A DNA stretch of 55,040 nucleotides from Deltaproteobacteria bacterium. Its GTDB lineage: Bacteria; Desulfobacterota; Desulfuromonadia; Geobacterales; Geobacteraceae. The notes below the pieces were generated by a model. It saw only the letters and a program-made list of their open reading frames with translations. It did not search any database and was not told where the DNA came from. The position numbers were made by a program, and so were the translations under genes. Location: assembly GCA_009668975.1 (NCBI GenBank), contig SBEG01000027.1, positions 1 to 55,040 of the forward strand, given 5' to 3'. Of the stretch, positions 33,855 to 44,102 are shown in pieces (within the stretch, counting starts at the first letter, position 1; each line of letters starts with the position of its first letter).

Positions 33855-34571
33855 TTACAGCCCGCGGAACGCAGTAAGGGGCAGTACGTTCACGCCCTCC
33901 AGGGCAGGTGTCAGGACATCATCTTCCACTGGCTGGTTGAGCTCCGGCTCGTCAAAGACAATCCGTACGGAATCCCCTTTGGCGTTGCTGATTTCAATGG
34001 CTGACGGAAAGGCCACGCCGTTCCGGTCGCGGTAATCCCGGTATACGACCCGGTCGCCGTCTTCGTTCGATTTGCTGGCCAGGAGACCCCGGTCGTCATA
34101 ACAGATGATCTCTTTTCTCCCGTCAGGAGTGATCTGGTTGCGGGTCACGGACTTATTATCGTCCGATGCCGGCGGTGTCTCCACAACCCAGCGCATCATT
34201 CCCCAGCCCTTCAGGGCATTGCCGTCAGGGATGTCAGTGATCAGCCCCTGGTAGGCGACCTGCTTTGCCGGTATCAGGCAGGTGAGCTGTGTGTCGTTCA
34301 CAAACAGGTCCATAAGGGTAAAGCCGAACGGCGAAAACACTGCCAGGTGGAAGCGGTCGGGCTGTTTGAAAACCAGGTAGCCCCGTCCGCCGATGCTTTT
34401 ATCCCCGGAGCGGACTGACAGGGAAACCTCCGACTGGAGGGTTTCCACCTGCCTTCCCGGGGCGGCGCTCGGCAGTGGTTTCGGGGCGGTGGCGCAGGCG
34501 GAGAGGGCGAGCAGCAGGGCCGGTATCAAGAAGATCTTCTGTGCGAGAGAAATGGTTTTTTTGGCTATCAT
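33855..34571 (-). CDS. LolA/LolB-like outer-membrane lipoprotein
   Basis: A 238-residue lipoprotein (lipobox LSACA at residues 22-26). The mature part reads as the LolA/LolB half-barrel fold: QSEVSLSVRSGDKSIGGRGY, LVFKQPDRFHLAVFSPFG and GLITDIPDGNALKGWGM. It should bind an acyl chain or lipid in its cavity. It is placed seven bases upstream of the MMPL exporter and so probably receives that exporter's lipid. A link to bulk lipoprotein sorting is less likely. Confidence 0.78.
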   Translation of the reverse strand: MIAKKTISLAQKIFLIPALLLALSACATAPKPLPSAAPGRQVETLQSEVSLSVRSGDKSIGGRGYLVFKQPDRFHLAVFSPFGFTLMDLFVNDTQLTCLIPAKQVAYQGLITDIPDGNALKGWGMMRWVVETPPASDDNKSVTRNQITPDGRKEIICYDDRGLLASKSNEDGDRVVYRDYRDRNGVAFPSAIEISNAKGDSVRIVFDEPELNQPVEDDVLTPALEGVNVLPLTAFRGL

Positions 34572-34702
34572 GGTGACTCCGTTTGTTCAGTTCAGGTCTG
34601 TTTTTCAGGCATCATAGCATATATCCACCTCCGCATGCTACCCGCTTCCCTCCACCTCCCGCAGTCATTTTATTGATCGTTTCACTTCCCCCAAACGAAG
34701 AA

Positions 34703-34720
34703 GGCGGCCTTTCGGCCGCC
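34703..34720 (-). terminator. Terminator after dapL
   Basis: GGCGGCC-TTTC-GGCCGCC forms a perfect 7-bp stem with a four-base loop, 11 bases after the dapL stop. On the minus strand it is followed by TTCTTCGTTT. It probably ends the lysine operon. Confidence 0.7.
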
Positions 34721-34731
34721 CCCTTGTTCCG

Positions 34732-35964
34732 CTATTTCAGATTTCGCTTGATTCTTTCCACCGCTTCGATCACGTTGTCGCGATTACCGAAGGCGGAGAG
34801 CCGGAAGAACCCTTCACCGCTCGGCCCGAAACCGCTGCCGGGGGTGCCGACCACGTTGCATTCGGTCAGCAGCTTATCGAAGAAATCCCAGGAGGTCATG
34901 CCTTCGGGGGTTTTGAGCCAGATATACGGGGCGTTGACACCGCCGTAGACGGTGAGGCCGGCTTCGGCAAGACCGGTCCGGATGATCCGGGCATTTTCCA
35001 TGTAGTAGTCGATGATTTCCTTCACCTGGGGCCAGCCCTCTTCGGAATAGACCGCGGCAGCGGCCTTCTGGACCGGGTAGGAAACGCCGTTGAACTTCGT
35101 CGACTGACGGCGGTTCCAGAGTCTGTTGAGCGGGATCGGTTCGCCGGCGGCGGTGTGAGCGGTGAGCTCTTCCGGAACCACGGTCAGGGCGCAGCGCACC
35201 CCGGTGAAACCGGCGGTCTTGGAGAAGGAGCGGAACTCGATGGCGCATTTCTTCGCCCCTTCAATCTCATAGATGGAATGGGGGATGGCCGGGTCGGTGA
35301 TGAAGGCCTCGTAGGCGGCGTCAAAGAAGATCACGGCATTGTGCTTCAGGGCGTAATCCACCCAGCCTTTCAGCTGTTCCCTGGTTGCCACGGCACCGGT
35401 CGGGTTGTTGGGGAAGCAGAGGTAGATGATGTCCACTTCCTGGTCCGGGAAAGCCGGGTTGAAGCCGTTTTCCTCGGTACAGGGCAGGTAGACCAGACCT
35501 TTGTAGTACCCCTGCTCATTGGCTTCGCCGGTGCGGCCGATCATGACGTTGGTGTCGTTGTAGACCGGGTAGACCGGATCGCCGATGGCCACCACGTTTT
35601 CCAGGGCGAAAATGTCAAGGATGTTGGCGCAGTCGCACTTGGAACCATCGGAAATGAACACCTCGGACGTTTTCAGTTCGACGCCGAGGGGGTTGTAGGA
35701 TTTTTCGATGATGGTGTTGATCAGGAATTCGTAGCCCTGTTCCGGGCCGTAGCCCATGAACGACTTCTCGGTGGCCATCTCCTCGACCGCATCCTCGAAC
35801 GCCTTGATGATCGCCGGCGGAAGAGGGCAGGTAACGTCGCCGATGCCGAGGCGAATGACTTTGGCCTGGGGATTTGCTTCGGTGAAAGCCCGCACCCGGC
35901 GACCGATTTCGGGAAAGAGGTATCCTGCTTTCAGTTTCAGATAGTGTTCGTTGACCAGGGCCAT
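34732..35964 (-). CDS. dapL: LL-diaminopimelate aminotransferase
   Basis: A 410-residue PLP aminotransferase that converts tetrahydrodipicolinate directly to LL-diaminopimelate, bypassing the acylated route. The PLP lysine is in [14 protein letters not shown]. Other signatures are [43 protein letters not shown] and [17 protein letters not shown]. Length and motifs match the DapL family well. The ATG at 35964 is in frame 18 codons inside the longest frame and follows AGGAGG. It is the last gene of the lysA-dapA-dapB-dapL run. Confidence 0.95.
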   Translation of the reverse strand: MALVNEHYLKLKAGYLFPEIGRRVRAFTEANPQAKVIRLGIGDVTCPLPPAIIKAFEDAVEEMATEKSFMGYGPEQGYEFLINTIIEKSYNPLGVELKTSEVFISDGSKCDCANILDIFALENVVAIGDPVYPVYNDTNVMIGRTGEANEQGYYKGLVYLPCTEENGFNPAFPDQEVDIIYLCFPNNPTGAVATREQLKGWVDYALKHNAVIFFDAAYEAFITDPAIPHSIYEIEGAKKCAIEFRSFSKTAGFTGVRCALTVVPEELTAHTAAGEPIPLNRLWNRRQSTKFNGVSYPVQKAAAAVYSEEGWPQVKEIIDYYMENARIIRTGLAEAGLTVYGGVNAPYIWLKTPEGMTSWDFFDKLLTECNVVGTPGSGFGPSGEGFFRLSAFGNRDNVIEAVERIKRNLK

Positions 35965-36000
35965 ACATAATCCTCCTGTTGAATTCATGAAATAAAGGAA

Positions 36001-36018
36001 ATGCCGCGGAAGCGGCAT
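36001..36018 (-). terminator. Hairpin between dapB and dapL
   Basis: ATGCCGC-GGAA-GCGGCAT is a perfect 7-bp stem. On the minus strand it is followed by TTCCTTTATTTC. It may terminate or attenuate the upstream transcript ahead of the dapL ribosome site. Confidence 0.55.
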
Positions 36019-36045
36019 GAATTAGTACCATGTAACACCAAAAAT

Positions 36046-36121
36046 CAACCCCCCTCAATCCCCCCTTGACAGGGGGGAAGCCTTTACGTCTCCCCTGTCA
36101 AGGGGAGGTTTGGAGGGGTTG
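36046..36121. repeat. Large imperfect palindrome (REP-like)
   Basis: CAACCCCCCTCAATCC...CTTGACAGGGGGGA pairs with TCCCCTGTCAAGGGG...GGAGGGGTTG. The arms are about 32 bp with scattered mismatches around a short centre. Each arm also contains its own small dyad. It lies between dapB and dapL. Confidence 0.75.
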
Positions 36122-36178
36122 CCTGCGAAAAAACATCTGTTACCGGGTACTAGGCTGGTTTGCACCAACAGCGGTGAT

Positions 36179-36982
36179 TTATCTCAGACCGAGGACGTCC
36201 TGCATGTCATAGAGTCCCGGCTTCTGATGTACTATCCATTTTGCGGCACGGGCCGCCCCATGGGAAAACATGTCCCGTGTGTGAGCCCGGTGGGTGATTT
36301 CGATCCGCTCGCCCATGCCGATGAAGTAGGCGGTATGCTCGCCAACGATGTCGCCGCCGCGGATGGTCTGCATGCCGATTTCTTCCTTGGTCCGCTCGCC
36401 GCAGATCCCCTCGCGATGGAAATTCGCCACCTTGCTGTAATCCCGGCCAAGGGCTTCCGCAATCACTTCACCCATGCGGACCGCGGTACCCGAGGGGCTG
36501 TCTTTCTTCATCTTATGGTGCGCCTCGACAATTTCCACGTCAAAATCATCGCCAAGGATCTTGGCGACATCCTTGAGGACCTTGAACATCACGTTGACGC
36601 CGACCGACATGTTGGGGGCCAGCATCACCGGAACCGTCCGGGCCAGTTCCACGGCCAGGGCGCGCTCTTCCGGGCTGAAGCCGGTGGAGCCGATGACCAT
36701 TGCCTTGCCGTTCAAGCCGCAGACTTCGAGGTTTTTCAACGACACGGTTGGTGCGGAAAAATCGATGAGCACATCGCAGCCCTTGACCAGTTCGTTCAGG
36801 TTATCGATGATGGGCACCTCCAGGGCGCCGCATCCGGCGATGAGCCCGGCATCCATGCCGAGGTAGGGGTGAAGCGGCCGGTCCAGGGCTCCGGACAACT
36901 GCAGTTCCGGGTCTTCCTTGACCGCCGTGATGACTCGGCCGCCCATGCGTCCGGCTGCTCCGCTGACTGCTACTTTGATCAT
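36179..36982 (-). CDS. dapB: 4-hydroxy-tetrahydrodipicolinate reductase
   Basis: A 267-residue NAD(P)H-dependent enzyme of lysine and diaminopimelate synthesis. The nucleotide-binding loop is VAVSGAAGRMGGRVI at the N-terminus, the catalytic segment EAHHKMKKDSPSGTA, and VIGSTGFSPEER and LAPNMSVGVNVMF are further signatures. The ATG at 36982 follows GGGGGA; a start 18 codons upstream would add non-conserved residues. dapA ends 82 bases upstream. Confidence 0.95.
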   Translation of the reverse strand: MIKVAVSGAAGRMGGRVITAVKEDPELQLSGALDRPLHPYLGMDAGLIAGCGALEVPIIDNLNELVKGCDVLIDFSAPTVSLKNLEVCGLNGKAMVIGSTGFSPEERALAVELARTVPVMLAPNMSVGVNVMFKVLKDVAKILGDDFDVEIVEAHHKMKKDSPSGTAVRMGEVIAEALGRDYSKVANFHREGICGERTKEEIGMQTIRGGDIVGEHTAYFIGMGERIEITHRAHTRDMFSHGAARAAKWIVHQKPGLYDMQDVLGLR

Positions 36983-37063
36983 GATATCCCCCATCCAGGC
37001 ACAAGGCGTCAGCAGGCTGGAGTTGTTGACTCGCACTCAGCCCTTTTGCCATGCGCCCTTTCT

Positions 37064-37936
37064 TTAGATAAGTCCGTATTCCTTCATGATGCCGGCAAGT
37101 TTCGAGTTGTTCTCCTCGGACATGGGCGCCAGCGGCAGACGAATGTCGTCGGAGCATTTGCCCATGAAACCAAGGGCGGTTTTTACCGGTACCGGGTTGG
37201 TTTCGATAAACATGGCGTTGCTTATTTTCAGGAGCTTCAGGTGGAGCTGGCGAGCTTCCTCCATCTTTCCGGCGTTAAAGAAGTCGATCATATCCGCGAC
37301 CTCTTTCGGCATGATATTGGCGGTAACCGAGATAACGCCGACACCGCCGCAGGCCATCAGCGGGAAGGTAATGAAATCGTCACCCGAGATAACGTCGATC
37401 TTGTCACCGCACAGGGCGATGATTTCAGATACTTGCTGCAGGGAGCCGGTTGCCTCCTTGATTGCGACGATGTTGGGGATCTCGGCCAGCCGGGCCACTG
37501 TCTGCGGCAGCATGTTGACTGCGGTGCGGCCCGGGACATTGTAGAGGATCTGCGGCAGGGCAACAGCCTCGGCTACTGTTTTGTAATGACGATACAGCCC
37601 TTCCTGGGACGGTTTGTTGTAGTAGGGAGTAATAAGCAGCGCGCCGTCCGCACCGGCTCTTTTGGCATGTTCGGTTATCTCGATTGCTTCCTTGGTGGAG
37701 TTGGAGCCGGTCCCGGCAATGACGGGAACCCGTTTCTTTGCCTGGTGGACGACGATCTCCACAACCCGGTCGTGCTCCTGGTAGTCGAGGGTGGATGCTT
37801 CACCGGTGGTGCCGCACGGGACAATGCCGTCCGTGCCGTTCTCGATCTGGAACTCGACCAGCTCCCTCAGCTTTTCTTCATCGATTTCGCCGTTTTTAAA
37901 CGGAGTGACGATGGCGACGATGCTCCCCTTGAACAT
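37064..37936 (-). CDS. dapA: 4-hydroxy-tetrahydrodipicolinate synthase
   Basis: A 290-residue TIM-barrel aldolase condensing pyruvate with aspartate semialdehyde. The Schiff-base lysine is in NIVAIKEATGSL (near residue 161), the catalytic Tyr in LYNVPGRTAVNM, and GTTGEASTL is the substrate loop. The ATG has AGGAGT upstream. It lies between lysA and dapB with consistent direction. Confidence 0.95.
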   Translation of the reverse strand: MFKGSIVAIVTPFKNGEIDEEKLRELVEFQIENGTDGIVPCGTTGEASTLDYQEHDRVVEIVVHQAKKRVPVIAGTGSNSTKEAIEITEHAKRAGADGALLITPYYNKPSQEGLYRHYKTVAEAVALPQILYNVPGRTAVNMLPQTVARLAEIPNIVAIKEATGSLQQVSEIIALCGDKIDVISGDDFITFPLMACGGVGVISVTANIMPKEVADMIDFFNAGKMEEARQLHLKLLKISNAMFIETNPVPVKTALGFMGKCSDDIRLPLAPMSEENNSKLAGIMKEYGLI

Positions 37937-38080
37937 GGTGTACTCCTTCCTCAGTGGAAAATCGTTTTCCCTGAAAACGCAGAGGCTCCAACTTCAGCGC
38001 CTCTCGTGGATGGTCGTTGCAAAACGTGTCGGACAGTATTGGGATCAGGTCGACCCCCGCAATGGTATTTCAACAGCCTG

Positions 38081-39334
38081 TTAGAGGAATGCGGGGATTT
38101 TTTCTCCTCTTACAAGCTCTTCAACCTTTTCCCGCTCGCGTACGACGAAAAAGGAATTTCCCTTCACCATCACTTCGGCAGCGCGGGGGCGGCTATTGTA
38201 GTTGCTGCTCATGGTGAAGCCGTAGGCCCCGGCGGACATGAATGCAAGAAGGTCACCCTGCTTGAAGGCAGGCATCTCCCGGTCCTTGGCCAGGAAATCG
38301 CCGGATTCGCAGATGGGGCCGACGATATCGGCGACGATTGTTCCCTGCTGATCCTTGTGCACCGCCTGCACGCCGTGGTAGGAGCCGTAGAGGGAGGGGC
38401 GGGCCAGGTCGTTCATGGCGGCGTCCACGATCACGAAGTTCTTTTCGTCGCCCTTTTTCGTGTAGAGGCATTTCGCGACCATGATGCCGGCATTTCCCAC
38501 CAGGTTACGTCCCGGTTCGAACAGCAGGTGCAGGCCCAGGTCTTTCGTTTCCGCAACGATGGCTGCGCCGTATTCCGCCGGCAGGGGCGGGGCTTCATCG
38601 CTGTAGGTAATGCCGAGCCCGCCGCCGAGATCGAAATACTTGATGGCGATGCCGGATTCCTTGAGACCTTCGATGAGCCGCTTCAATTTCTTGATCGTGT
38701 CGATGAAGGGCGAAACCTTGGTCAACTGGCTGCCGATGTGGCAGTCGACGCCGATCACATCCAGGTTGGCCATTTGTGCAGCACGTTTGTACTGCTCCAG
38801 GGAACGCTCGATGTTGATGCCGAACTTGGCCTTCTTCAGACCGGTGGTGATGTACGGGTGGGTCTCGGGATCCACGTCAGGGTTCACCCTGATGGCGATC
38901 CCGGCCTTTTTGCCGAGGCGTCCGGCGACCAGATCGATGCGGTCCAGTTCCTCCTCGGATTCCACATTGAAAAGAAGAATGTTGCTGTTCAGTGCGTATT
39001 CGATTTCATCATCTTTTTTTCCGACCCCGGAGTAGACGACTTTTTTCGGGTCAACGCCTGCCGCCAGTGCCCGGTACAGTTCCCCGCCCGAAACGATGTC
39101 AACGCCGCCGCCCAGGTTGAAGAAGGTCTTCAGTACCGCCAGGTTCGAGTTTGCCTTCATGGAGTAGCAGATGGTATGGGGGACAGGCGCAAAGGCTTCA
39201 TCCATGGCAGTGTAATGGCGTTCCAGGGTTGCATGGGAATAGATGTAAACCGGTGAACCGGCCGATGCCACGATATCCTTTACCGCAACTTCTTCAGCAA
39301 ACAGTTCGTTTCCTTTGTACTGAAAATGGTGCAT
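38081..39334 (-). CDS. lysA: Diaminopimelate decarboxylase
   Basis: A 417-residue PLP enzyme making lysine from meso-diaminopimelate. The PLP lysine is in CYSMKANSNLAVL, the glycine loop in DLGGGLGITY, and the cross-subunit Cys in GPICESGDFLAKDR. The ATG at 39334 follows GGAGGTG; the 35 codons upstream are not conserved in appearance. It is the first gene of the lysine block. Confidence 0.95.
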   Translation of the reverse strand: MHHFQYKGNELFAEEVAVKDIVASAGSPVYIYSHATLERHYTAMDEAFAPVPHTICYSMKANSNLAVLKTFFNLGGGVDIVSGGELYRALAAGVDPKKVVYSGVGKKDDEIEYALNSNILLFNVESEEELDRIDLVAGRLGKKAGIAIRVNPDVDPETHPYITTGLKKAKFGINIERSLEQYKRAAQMANLDVIGVDCHIGSQLTKVSPFIDTIKKLKRLIEGLKESGIAIKYFDLGGGLGITYSDEAPPLPAEYGAAIVAETKDLGLHLLFEPGRNLVGNAGIMVAKCLYTKKGDEKNFVIVDAAMNDLARPSLYGSYHGVQAVHKDQQGTIVADIVGPICESGDFLAKDREMPAFKQGDLLAFMSAGAYGFTMSSNYNSRPRAAEVMVKGNSFFVVREREKVEELVRGEKIPAFL

Positions 39335-39565
39335 ACCACCTCCGCTATAAATGGTACGGCAGGGCCTGCCGTGTATTGATTGAAAGTTTCCACTTGTAAC
39401 ACATGGGGTTGAAAAAGTCAAAAACGGCCTGATCTGCAAATGTTTTCGCGAGCAGCAATCCGAGAGGAAACCATTTTCGGACGTGTTATTTGAGTAGGGC
39501 GGTTTCCGTGAAAATGGCTGTGGACCAGGGGTGTATATTCTCTCTTCCGGGTTTTCTCGTTCCGG

Positions 39566-40321
39566 TTATTCGGACAGGGAGAATTTACCCTCCACCAGGT
39601 TGGAAAGATCGCTTTCAACCAGGTCCGGCCCGACTTCCGCCAAGGTTCGCACGGCGTAAAAGTACAGTACGCCATGTTCCATGGCAGGATCAGCGAAACT
39701 GGTGCTATCGGCTGTAAGCCGTGCGATGGGTGTCAGAGGCATGACTTCGTTCGCCTCTTTCCGGTACACGGAAAAACCTGCCAGGGACTCGGCAGGGATC
39801 TCTGCCGGAGTCTTCCAATGGAGGATCACACTTTCCGGGGTCTTGACGGCTGATAGCAGCGGCGGTTTTGGAGGGAGCAGCTTCGTCCTGCGGGCCGGGT
39901 TGGAACCTTTGCTGGTGGCGCCATCCTTTTCAAAAGAGACGACCTTGTACTGGTAGGTCTTGTTGATGAGCAGGTCGCTGTCGAACATGCAGTAGCGTGA
40001 ACCGAACTGCAGGACATCCTGCAGGTACTCCGGGTCGATGAGCTTCACCTGGCGATAGGCATTCGGGCACTCTTCGCAGTCCTGATCGGGCGGTAGCACA
40101 TCACGGCGTAACACCTTGAAACCGGCCAGGTCTTCCAGCGAGCCGCCCCATTCCTCCTTGCCGGGTCGCGACCAGCAGACGAGGAAGCGGTTCCCTTTCT
40201 GCTCGACTTGCAAGTCAGTGATGGCTGCCGGTACCAATGCTTCCGGTGCCACCAGGGGACCGCGTTTGCCGCAGGCAGCGAGGAGGAGCACTACTCCGAT
40301 CCAGATACAATATTTATTCAT
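39566..40321 (-). CDS. Fibronectin-type lipoprotein between argH and lysA
   Basis: A 251-residue lipoprotein. The N-terminus LLAACGKRGPLVAPEAL fits the short CGxKGPL lipoprotein motif. Two fibronectin type III-like repeats follow (AITDLQVEQKGNRFLVCWSR and KTPESVILHWKTPAE). Four cysteines occur in the mature part. It probably sits on the inner leaflet of the outer membrane. Its place between arginine and lysine genes is a conserved Geobacter feature in my memory, with no evident metabolic reason. Confidence 0.8.
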   Translation of the reverse strand: MNKYCIWIGVVLLLAACGKRGPLVAPEALVPAAITDLQVEQKGNRFLVCWSRPGKEEWGGSLEDLAGFKVLRRDVLPPDQDCEECPNAYRQVKLIDPEYLQDVLQFGSRYCMFDSDLLINKTYQYKVVSFEKDGATSKGSNPARRTKLLPPKPPLLSAVKTPESVILHWKTPAEIPAESLAGFSVYRKEANEVMPLTPIARLTADSTSFADPAMEHGVLYFYAVRTLAEVGPDLVESDLSNLVEGKFSLSE

Positions 40322-40360
40322 AGCGAAGGTACCTTCCGGGTTGGAGAAACAAGGCTTCGG

Positions 40361-41737
40361 TTATATTTCCTTTTTCAACCGCTCGATTTCGGCCTTCACC
40401 CTCACCAGGGCGGTGCCGCCGGTGGCGCTGCGGGCATTGACGCTGGCTTCCAGGGTAATGGCGGCATAGATATCGTCACCGATCTGTTTGGAAAAGCCCT
40501 GCCATTCGGCAGGGGTCAACTCTTCCAGTTTCTTGCCCTGTTCGATGCAGTAGCGGACCGATTTTCCCACCACCTCGTGGGCTTCGCGAAAGGGCATGCC
40601 GGTGCGGACCAGGTAGTCGGCCACGTCGGTGGCGTTGGAAAAGCCCTCTGCCGCTGCCTGGAGCATGACCTCCGCCTTGATCCTCATCTCCCGCACCATC
40701 TCGGCGAAAATCTTCAGACTGCCCTTGACCGTATCGATGGTGTCGAACAGCGGCTCCTTGTCCTCCTGCATGTCCTTGTTGTAGGCCAGCGGCAAAGCCT
40801 TCATGACGGTGAGAAGTGCCATGAGGTTACCGTAGACCCGGCCGGTCTTGCCCCGCACCAGTTCCGGGACGTCCGGATTTTTCTTCTGCGGCATGATGGA
40901 GGACCCGGTGCAGAAGGAGTCGGAGAGTTCGATAAAGTTGAATTCACTCGTGGACCAGAGAATCAGTTCCTCGGAGAAACGGGACAGGTGCATCATCAGG
41001 ATCGAGGAGGCGGAGATGAACTCCAGGGCAAAGTCCCGGTCGGAAACGGAGTCGAGGGAGTTCCGGGTCGGACCGGAAAATTCCAGTTCGATGGCAACGT
41101 ATTCCCGATCAATGGGGAAAGTGGTGCCTGCCAGGGCTCCGGCGCCGAGCGGAAGAAAGTTGAGACGCTTCGCGCAATCCTCCATGCGGCCCTTGTCGCG
41201 GCGGAACATCTCCACATAGGCCAGCATGTGGTGGGAAAAAAGGATCGGCTGGGCCACCTGCAGATGGGTATAGCCGGGCATGATCACACCGAGATTCGCT
41301 TCCGCTTGAAAAAGCAGCGCATCCACCAGCAGGTCAAGATATCTCGTTACTTCGCCGATTTCCTCCCGCAGGTAGAGGCGTATATCGACCGCCACCTGGT
41401 CGTTGCGTGAGCGGCCGGTGTGGAGGCGCTTCCCCGCTTCACCGATTGCCGCCGAGAGCCTGGCCTCGATGTTCATGTGGATGTCTTCCAGTGACACGGA
41501 AAAATCAAAGTCCCCGGACTCGATCCGGGCAAGGATCTCCTCCAGTCCGGAAACAATCGCATCCACATCCGTCTGGGGAATGATTCCCTGGCGGCCGAGC
41601 ATCCGGGCATGGGCGATGGAGCCGCGGATGTCCTGACGGTAGAGACGTTTATCAAAGTCGATGGACGCGGTGAATTCCTCGACGAATTTATCGGTGGGCT
41701 GGGAAAAACGGCCTCCCCAGAGTTTGTCTTTGGACAT
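40361..41737 (-). CDS. argH: Argininosuccinate lyase
   Basis: A 458-residue enzyme splitting argininosuccinate into arginine and fumarate. The signature [16 protein letters not shown] contains the catalytic Ser loop. The N-terminal [10 protein letters not shown] and [20 protein letters not shown], and the His of [12 protein letters not shown], are all intact. It is the last gene of the arginine block. Confidence 0.95.
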   Translation of the reverse strand: MSKDKLWGGRFSQPTDKFVEEFTASIDFDKRLYRQDIRGSIAHARMLGRQGIIPQTDVDAIVSGLEEILARIESGDFDFSVSLEDIHMNIEARLSAAIGEAGKRLHTGRSRNDQVAVDIRLYLREEIGEVTRYLDLLVDALLFQAEANLGVIMPGYTHLQVAQPILFSHHMLAYVEMFRRDKGRMEDCAKRLNFLPLGAGALAGTTFPIDREYVAIELEFSGPTRNSLDSVSDRDFALEFISASSILMMHLSRFSEELILWSTSEFNFIELSDSFCTGSSIMPQKKNPDVPELVRGKTGRVYGNLMALLTVMKALPLAYNKDMQEDKEPLFDTIDTVKGSLKIFAEMVREMRIKAEVMLQAAAEGFSNATDVADYLVRTGMPFREAHEVVGKSVRYCIEQGKKLEELTPAEWQGFSKQIGDDIYAAITLEASVNARSATGGTALVRVKAEIERLKKEI

Positions 41738-41760
41738 GCATTTCTCCTGCTAAAAAATTA

Positions 41761-41812
41761 TCGAGGAACGAGGATAAAATCAGGTTCTTCAGGAATTAAC
41801 CTCGGTCCTCGC
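41761..41812. repeat. Imperfect palindrome between argG and argH
   Basis: TCGAGGAACGAGG (41761-41773) and CCTCGGTCCTCG (41800-41811) pair with about two mismatches. It is one of several intergenic palindromes in the housekeeping half. Confidence 0.6.
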
Positions 41813-41828
41813 ACCTTTTTCCTCGATC

Positions 41829-43049
41829 CTACTTCTTCTTGTTCGCCAACATCTGGGAGCGGATCCTCAACCTGAGCGAATTGAGCCGGATAAAGCCTTC
41901 GGCGTCCTGCTGGTTGTAGACCTCGTCCGCCTCGAAGGTGGCAATTTCCGGGTTGAAGAGGGAGTCGCTGTCCGACTTGCGTCCGACAATGCGGCACAGA
42001 CCTTTGTAGAGCTTGACCCGGGCAATGCCGTTGACGGTTTTCTGCGATTCGTCAATCAGGGCCTGGAGCATTTCCCGCTCCGGGGCGAACCAGTAACCGT
42101 AGTAAACCATCTCGGCATAGCGGGGAATCAGGGTGTCGCGGATATGCATCACTTCGCGGTCCATGGTGATCTGCTCCACAGCCATGTGGGCTTCGCGGAG
42201 GATGGTGCCGCCGGGAGTCTCGTAGACGCCGCGGGACTTCATGCCGACATAGCGGTTTTCCATCAGGTCGACGCGGCCGATGCCGTGCTGGCCGCCGAGG
42301 AAGTTGAGGTGGGCGAGCAGCTGGGCCGGAGACATCTGTTCCCCGTCAACTGCCACGGCGTTGCCGTTTTTGAACTCGATTTCCACATACTGCGGCTTGT
42401 TCGGGGCCTTTTCCGGTGACTTGGTCAGGACGTACATCTCTTCCGGCGCTTCGGCATAGGGATCTTCGAGGATGCCGCCTTCGAAGGAAATGTGCAGCAG
42501 GTTGCGGTCCGAAGACCAGGGCCGTTTCTTGGTGACCGGGACCGGGATGCCGTTCTTCTTGGCGTATTCCAGCAGCGACTGGCGGCTGTTCAGGTCCCAG
42601 GTGCGCCAGGGGGCAATTATGGTGATGCCGGGGTTGAAATGATAATAGGTCAGTTCGAAGCGGACCTGGTCGTTCCCTTTGCCGGTGGCGCCGTGGGACA
42701 CGGCATCAGCCCCCTCGATTTTGGCGATCTCCATCTGCCGCTTGGCGATCAGCGGCCGGGCGATGGAGGTGCCGAGCAGGTAGGATCCCTCGTAGATGGC
42801 GTTGGCCCGGAACATGGGAAAGACGAAATCCTTGACGAATTCCTCGCGCAGATCATCGATATAGACCGTATCGGCTCCGGTGGCGATGGCTTTGTCACGG
42901 ACCGGGGTCAGCTCGTCCCCTTGCCCCAAGTCGGCGGCGAATGCCACCACTTTGCAGCCGTACTCGTTCTTCAACCACTTGAGGATGATGGAGGTATCGA
43001 GACCGCCGGAATAGGCGAGGACAATCTTTTTAACTTCTTTCTTGGACAT
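41829..43049 (-). CDS. argG: Argininosuccinate synthase
   Basis: A 406-residue ATP-dependent enzyme joining citrulline and aspartate. The PP-loop [15 protein letters not shown] is at the N-terminus. [18 protein letters not shown] and [13 protein letters not shown] follow, as does the C-terminal [14 protein letters not shown]. Length is normal. The ATG follows GGAGAT. It precedes argH by 91 bases and follows argF. Confidence 0.95.
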   Translation of the reverse strand: MSKKEVKKIVLAYSGGLDTSIILKWLKNEYGCKVVAFAADLGQGDELTPVRDKAIATGADTVYIDDLREEFVKDFVFPMFRANAIYEGSYLLGTSIARPLIAKRQMEIAKIEGADAVSHGATGKGNDQVRFELTYYHFNPGITIIAPWRTWDLNSRQSLLEYAKKNGIPVPVTKKRPWSSDRNLLHISFEGGILEDPYAEAPEEMYVLTKSPEKAPNKPQYVEIEFKNGNAVAVDGEQMSPAQLLAHLNFLGGQHGIGRVDLMENRYVGMKSRGVYETPGGTILREAHMAVEQITMDREVMHIRDTLIPRYAEMVYYGYWFAPEREMLQALIDESQKTVNGIARVKLYKGLCRIVGRKSDSDSLFNPEIATFEADEVYNQQDAEGFIRLNSLRLRIRSQMLANKKK

Positions 43050-43108
43050 GCGGATCTCCTTTACGAATGTATCTAAGAATTACAACCCGGCTGGGACCTG
43101 ACGGGGTA

Positions 43109-44020
43109 CTACCCCATCAAGGTGGCCATGATCGCTTTTTGAATGTGCAGCCGGTTTTCCGCTTCGTCCCAGACCACCGAGTTGGGGCCTTCAATGACTT
43201 CGTCGGTAATTTCTTCGTCCCGGTGGGCCGGAAGACAATGCATGACGATGCAGTCCGGTTTGGCGAGTTTCAGGATTTCGCTGTTGAGCTGGTAGCCGGT
43301 AAAGGCCTTTTCGCGGGCCTTCTGTTCCTCTTCCTGCCCCATGCTGGCCCAGACGTCGGTATTGAGGACGTCGGCATCCTGCACCGCCTGCTTCGGGTCG
43401 TCGGTCAGGACGATGGCGGATTTGCCGTTTGCCTGCGCCCAGGCGAGAACCTGCGGGTCCGGCTGGTAGCCCTTCGGGCAGGCCAGGGTCAGGTCGAAGC
43501 CGAAAATAGCCGACGCCTCGATCCAGGTGTTGGCCATGTTGTTGCCGTCACCGACCCAGGCGAATTTCAGCCCTTGGTAACTACCCTTATGCTCGATGAC
43601 CGTCAGCAGGTCGGCCATGATCTGGCAGGGGTGAAAAAGGTCGGTCAGGCCGTTGATGACCGGGACCGTGGCAAAACGGGCCAGTTCTTCGACGATTTCC
43701 TGGCCGTAGGTGCGGACCATGATGCCGTCACAGTAGCGGGACAGGGTCCGGGCGGTGTCCTTGAGCGGCTCGCCGCGGCCCATCTGGGAGGTGCCGGAAG
43801 AAATGAACAGGCCGTGGCCGCCCAGTTGATAGATACCTACTTCGAAAGAAACTCTGGTGCGGGTGGACGATTTCTCGAAGATCATCGCCAGGGTTTTGCC
43901 CTTGAGCAGGTGGTGTTTGTCACCGTTTTTCTGCTTTTTTTTCAGTTTCAAAGCCAGCTCGAAGAGCTCATCGAGCTCTTTTTTGGAAAAATCGTGAAGG
44001 GCCAGAAAATGCTTGTTCAT
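43109..44020 (-). CDS. argF: Ornithine carbamoyltransferase
   Basis: A 303-residue enzyme making citrulline from ornithine and carbamoyl phosphate. The carbamoyl-phosphate loop is EKSSTRTRVSFE, the ornithine-binding region WVGDGNNMANTW, and the catalytic Cys lies in MHCLPAHRDEEI. HPCQIMADLLTV is also present. It stands between argD and argG. Confidence 0.95.
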   Translation of the reverse strand: MNKHFLALHDFSKKELDELFELALKLKKKQKNGDKHHLLKGKTLAMIFEKSSTRTRVSFEVGIYQLGGHGLFISSGTSQMGRGEPLKDTARTLSRYCDGIMVRTYGQEIVEELARFATVPVINGLTDLFHPCQIMADLLTVIEHKGSYQGLKFAWVGDGNNMANTWIEASAIFGFDLTLACPKGYQPDPQVLAWAQANGKSAIVLTDDPKQAVQDADVLNTDVWASMGQEEEQKAREKAFTGYQLNSEILKLAKPDCIVMHCLPAHRDEEITDEVIEGPNSVVWDEAENRLHIQKAIMATLMG

Positions 44021-44102
44021 AGTCGTATCCTCCAGAGCAGATGCGCTCGTCGAGCGCCTGCGACATCAAAGCTGAAATTGGTTTCCAATGTACCTGTCGT
44101 CC

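Noticed and set aside
36110..39256. A 1048-codon open frame on the plus strand
   Set aside because: It runs antisense to dapB, dapA and lysA, which are certain genes. GC-rich codon use leaves the opposite strand free of stops. It has no recognisable domain.
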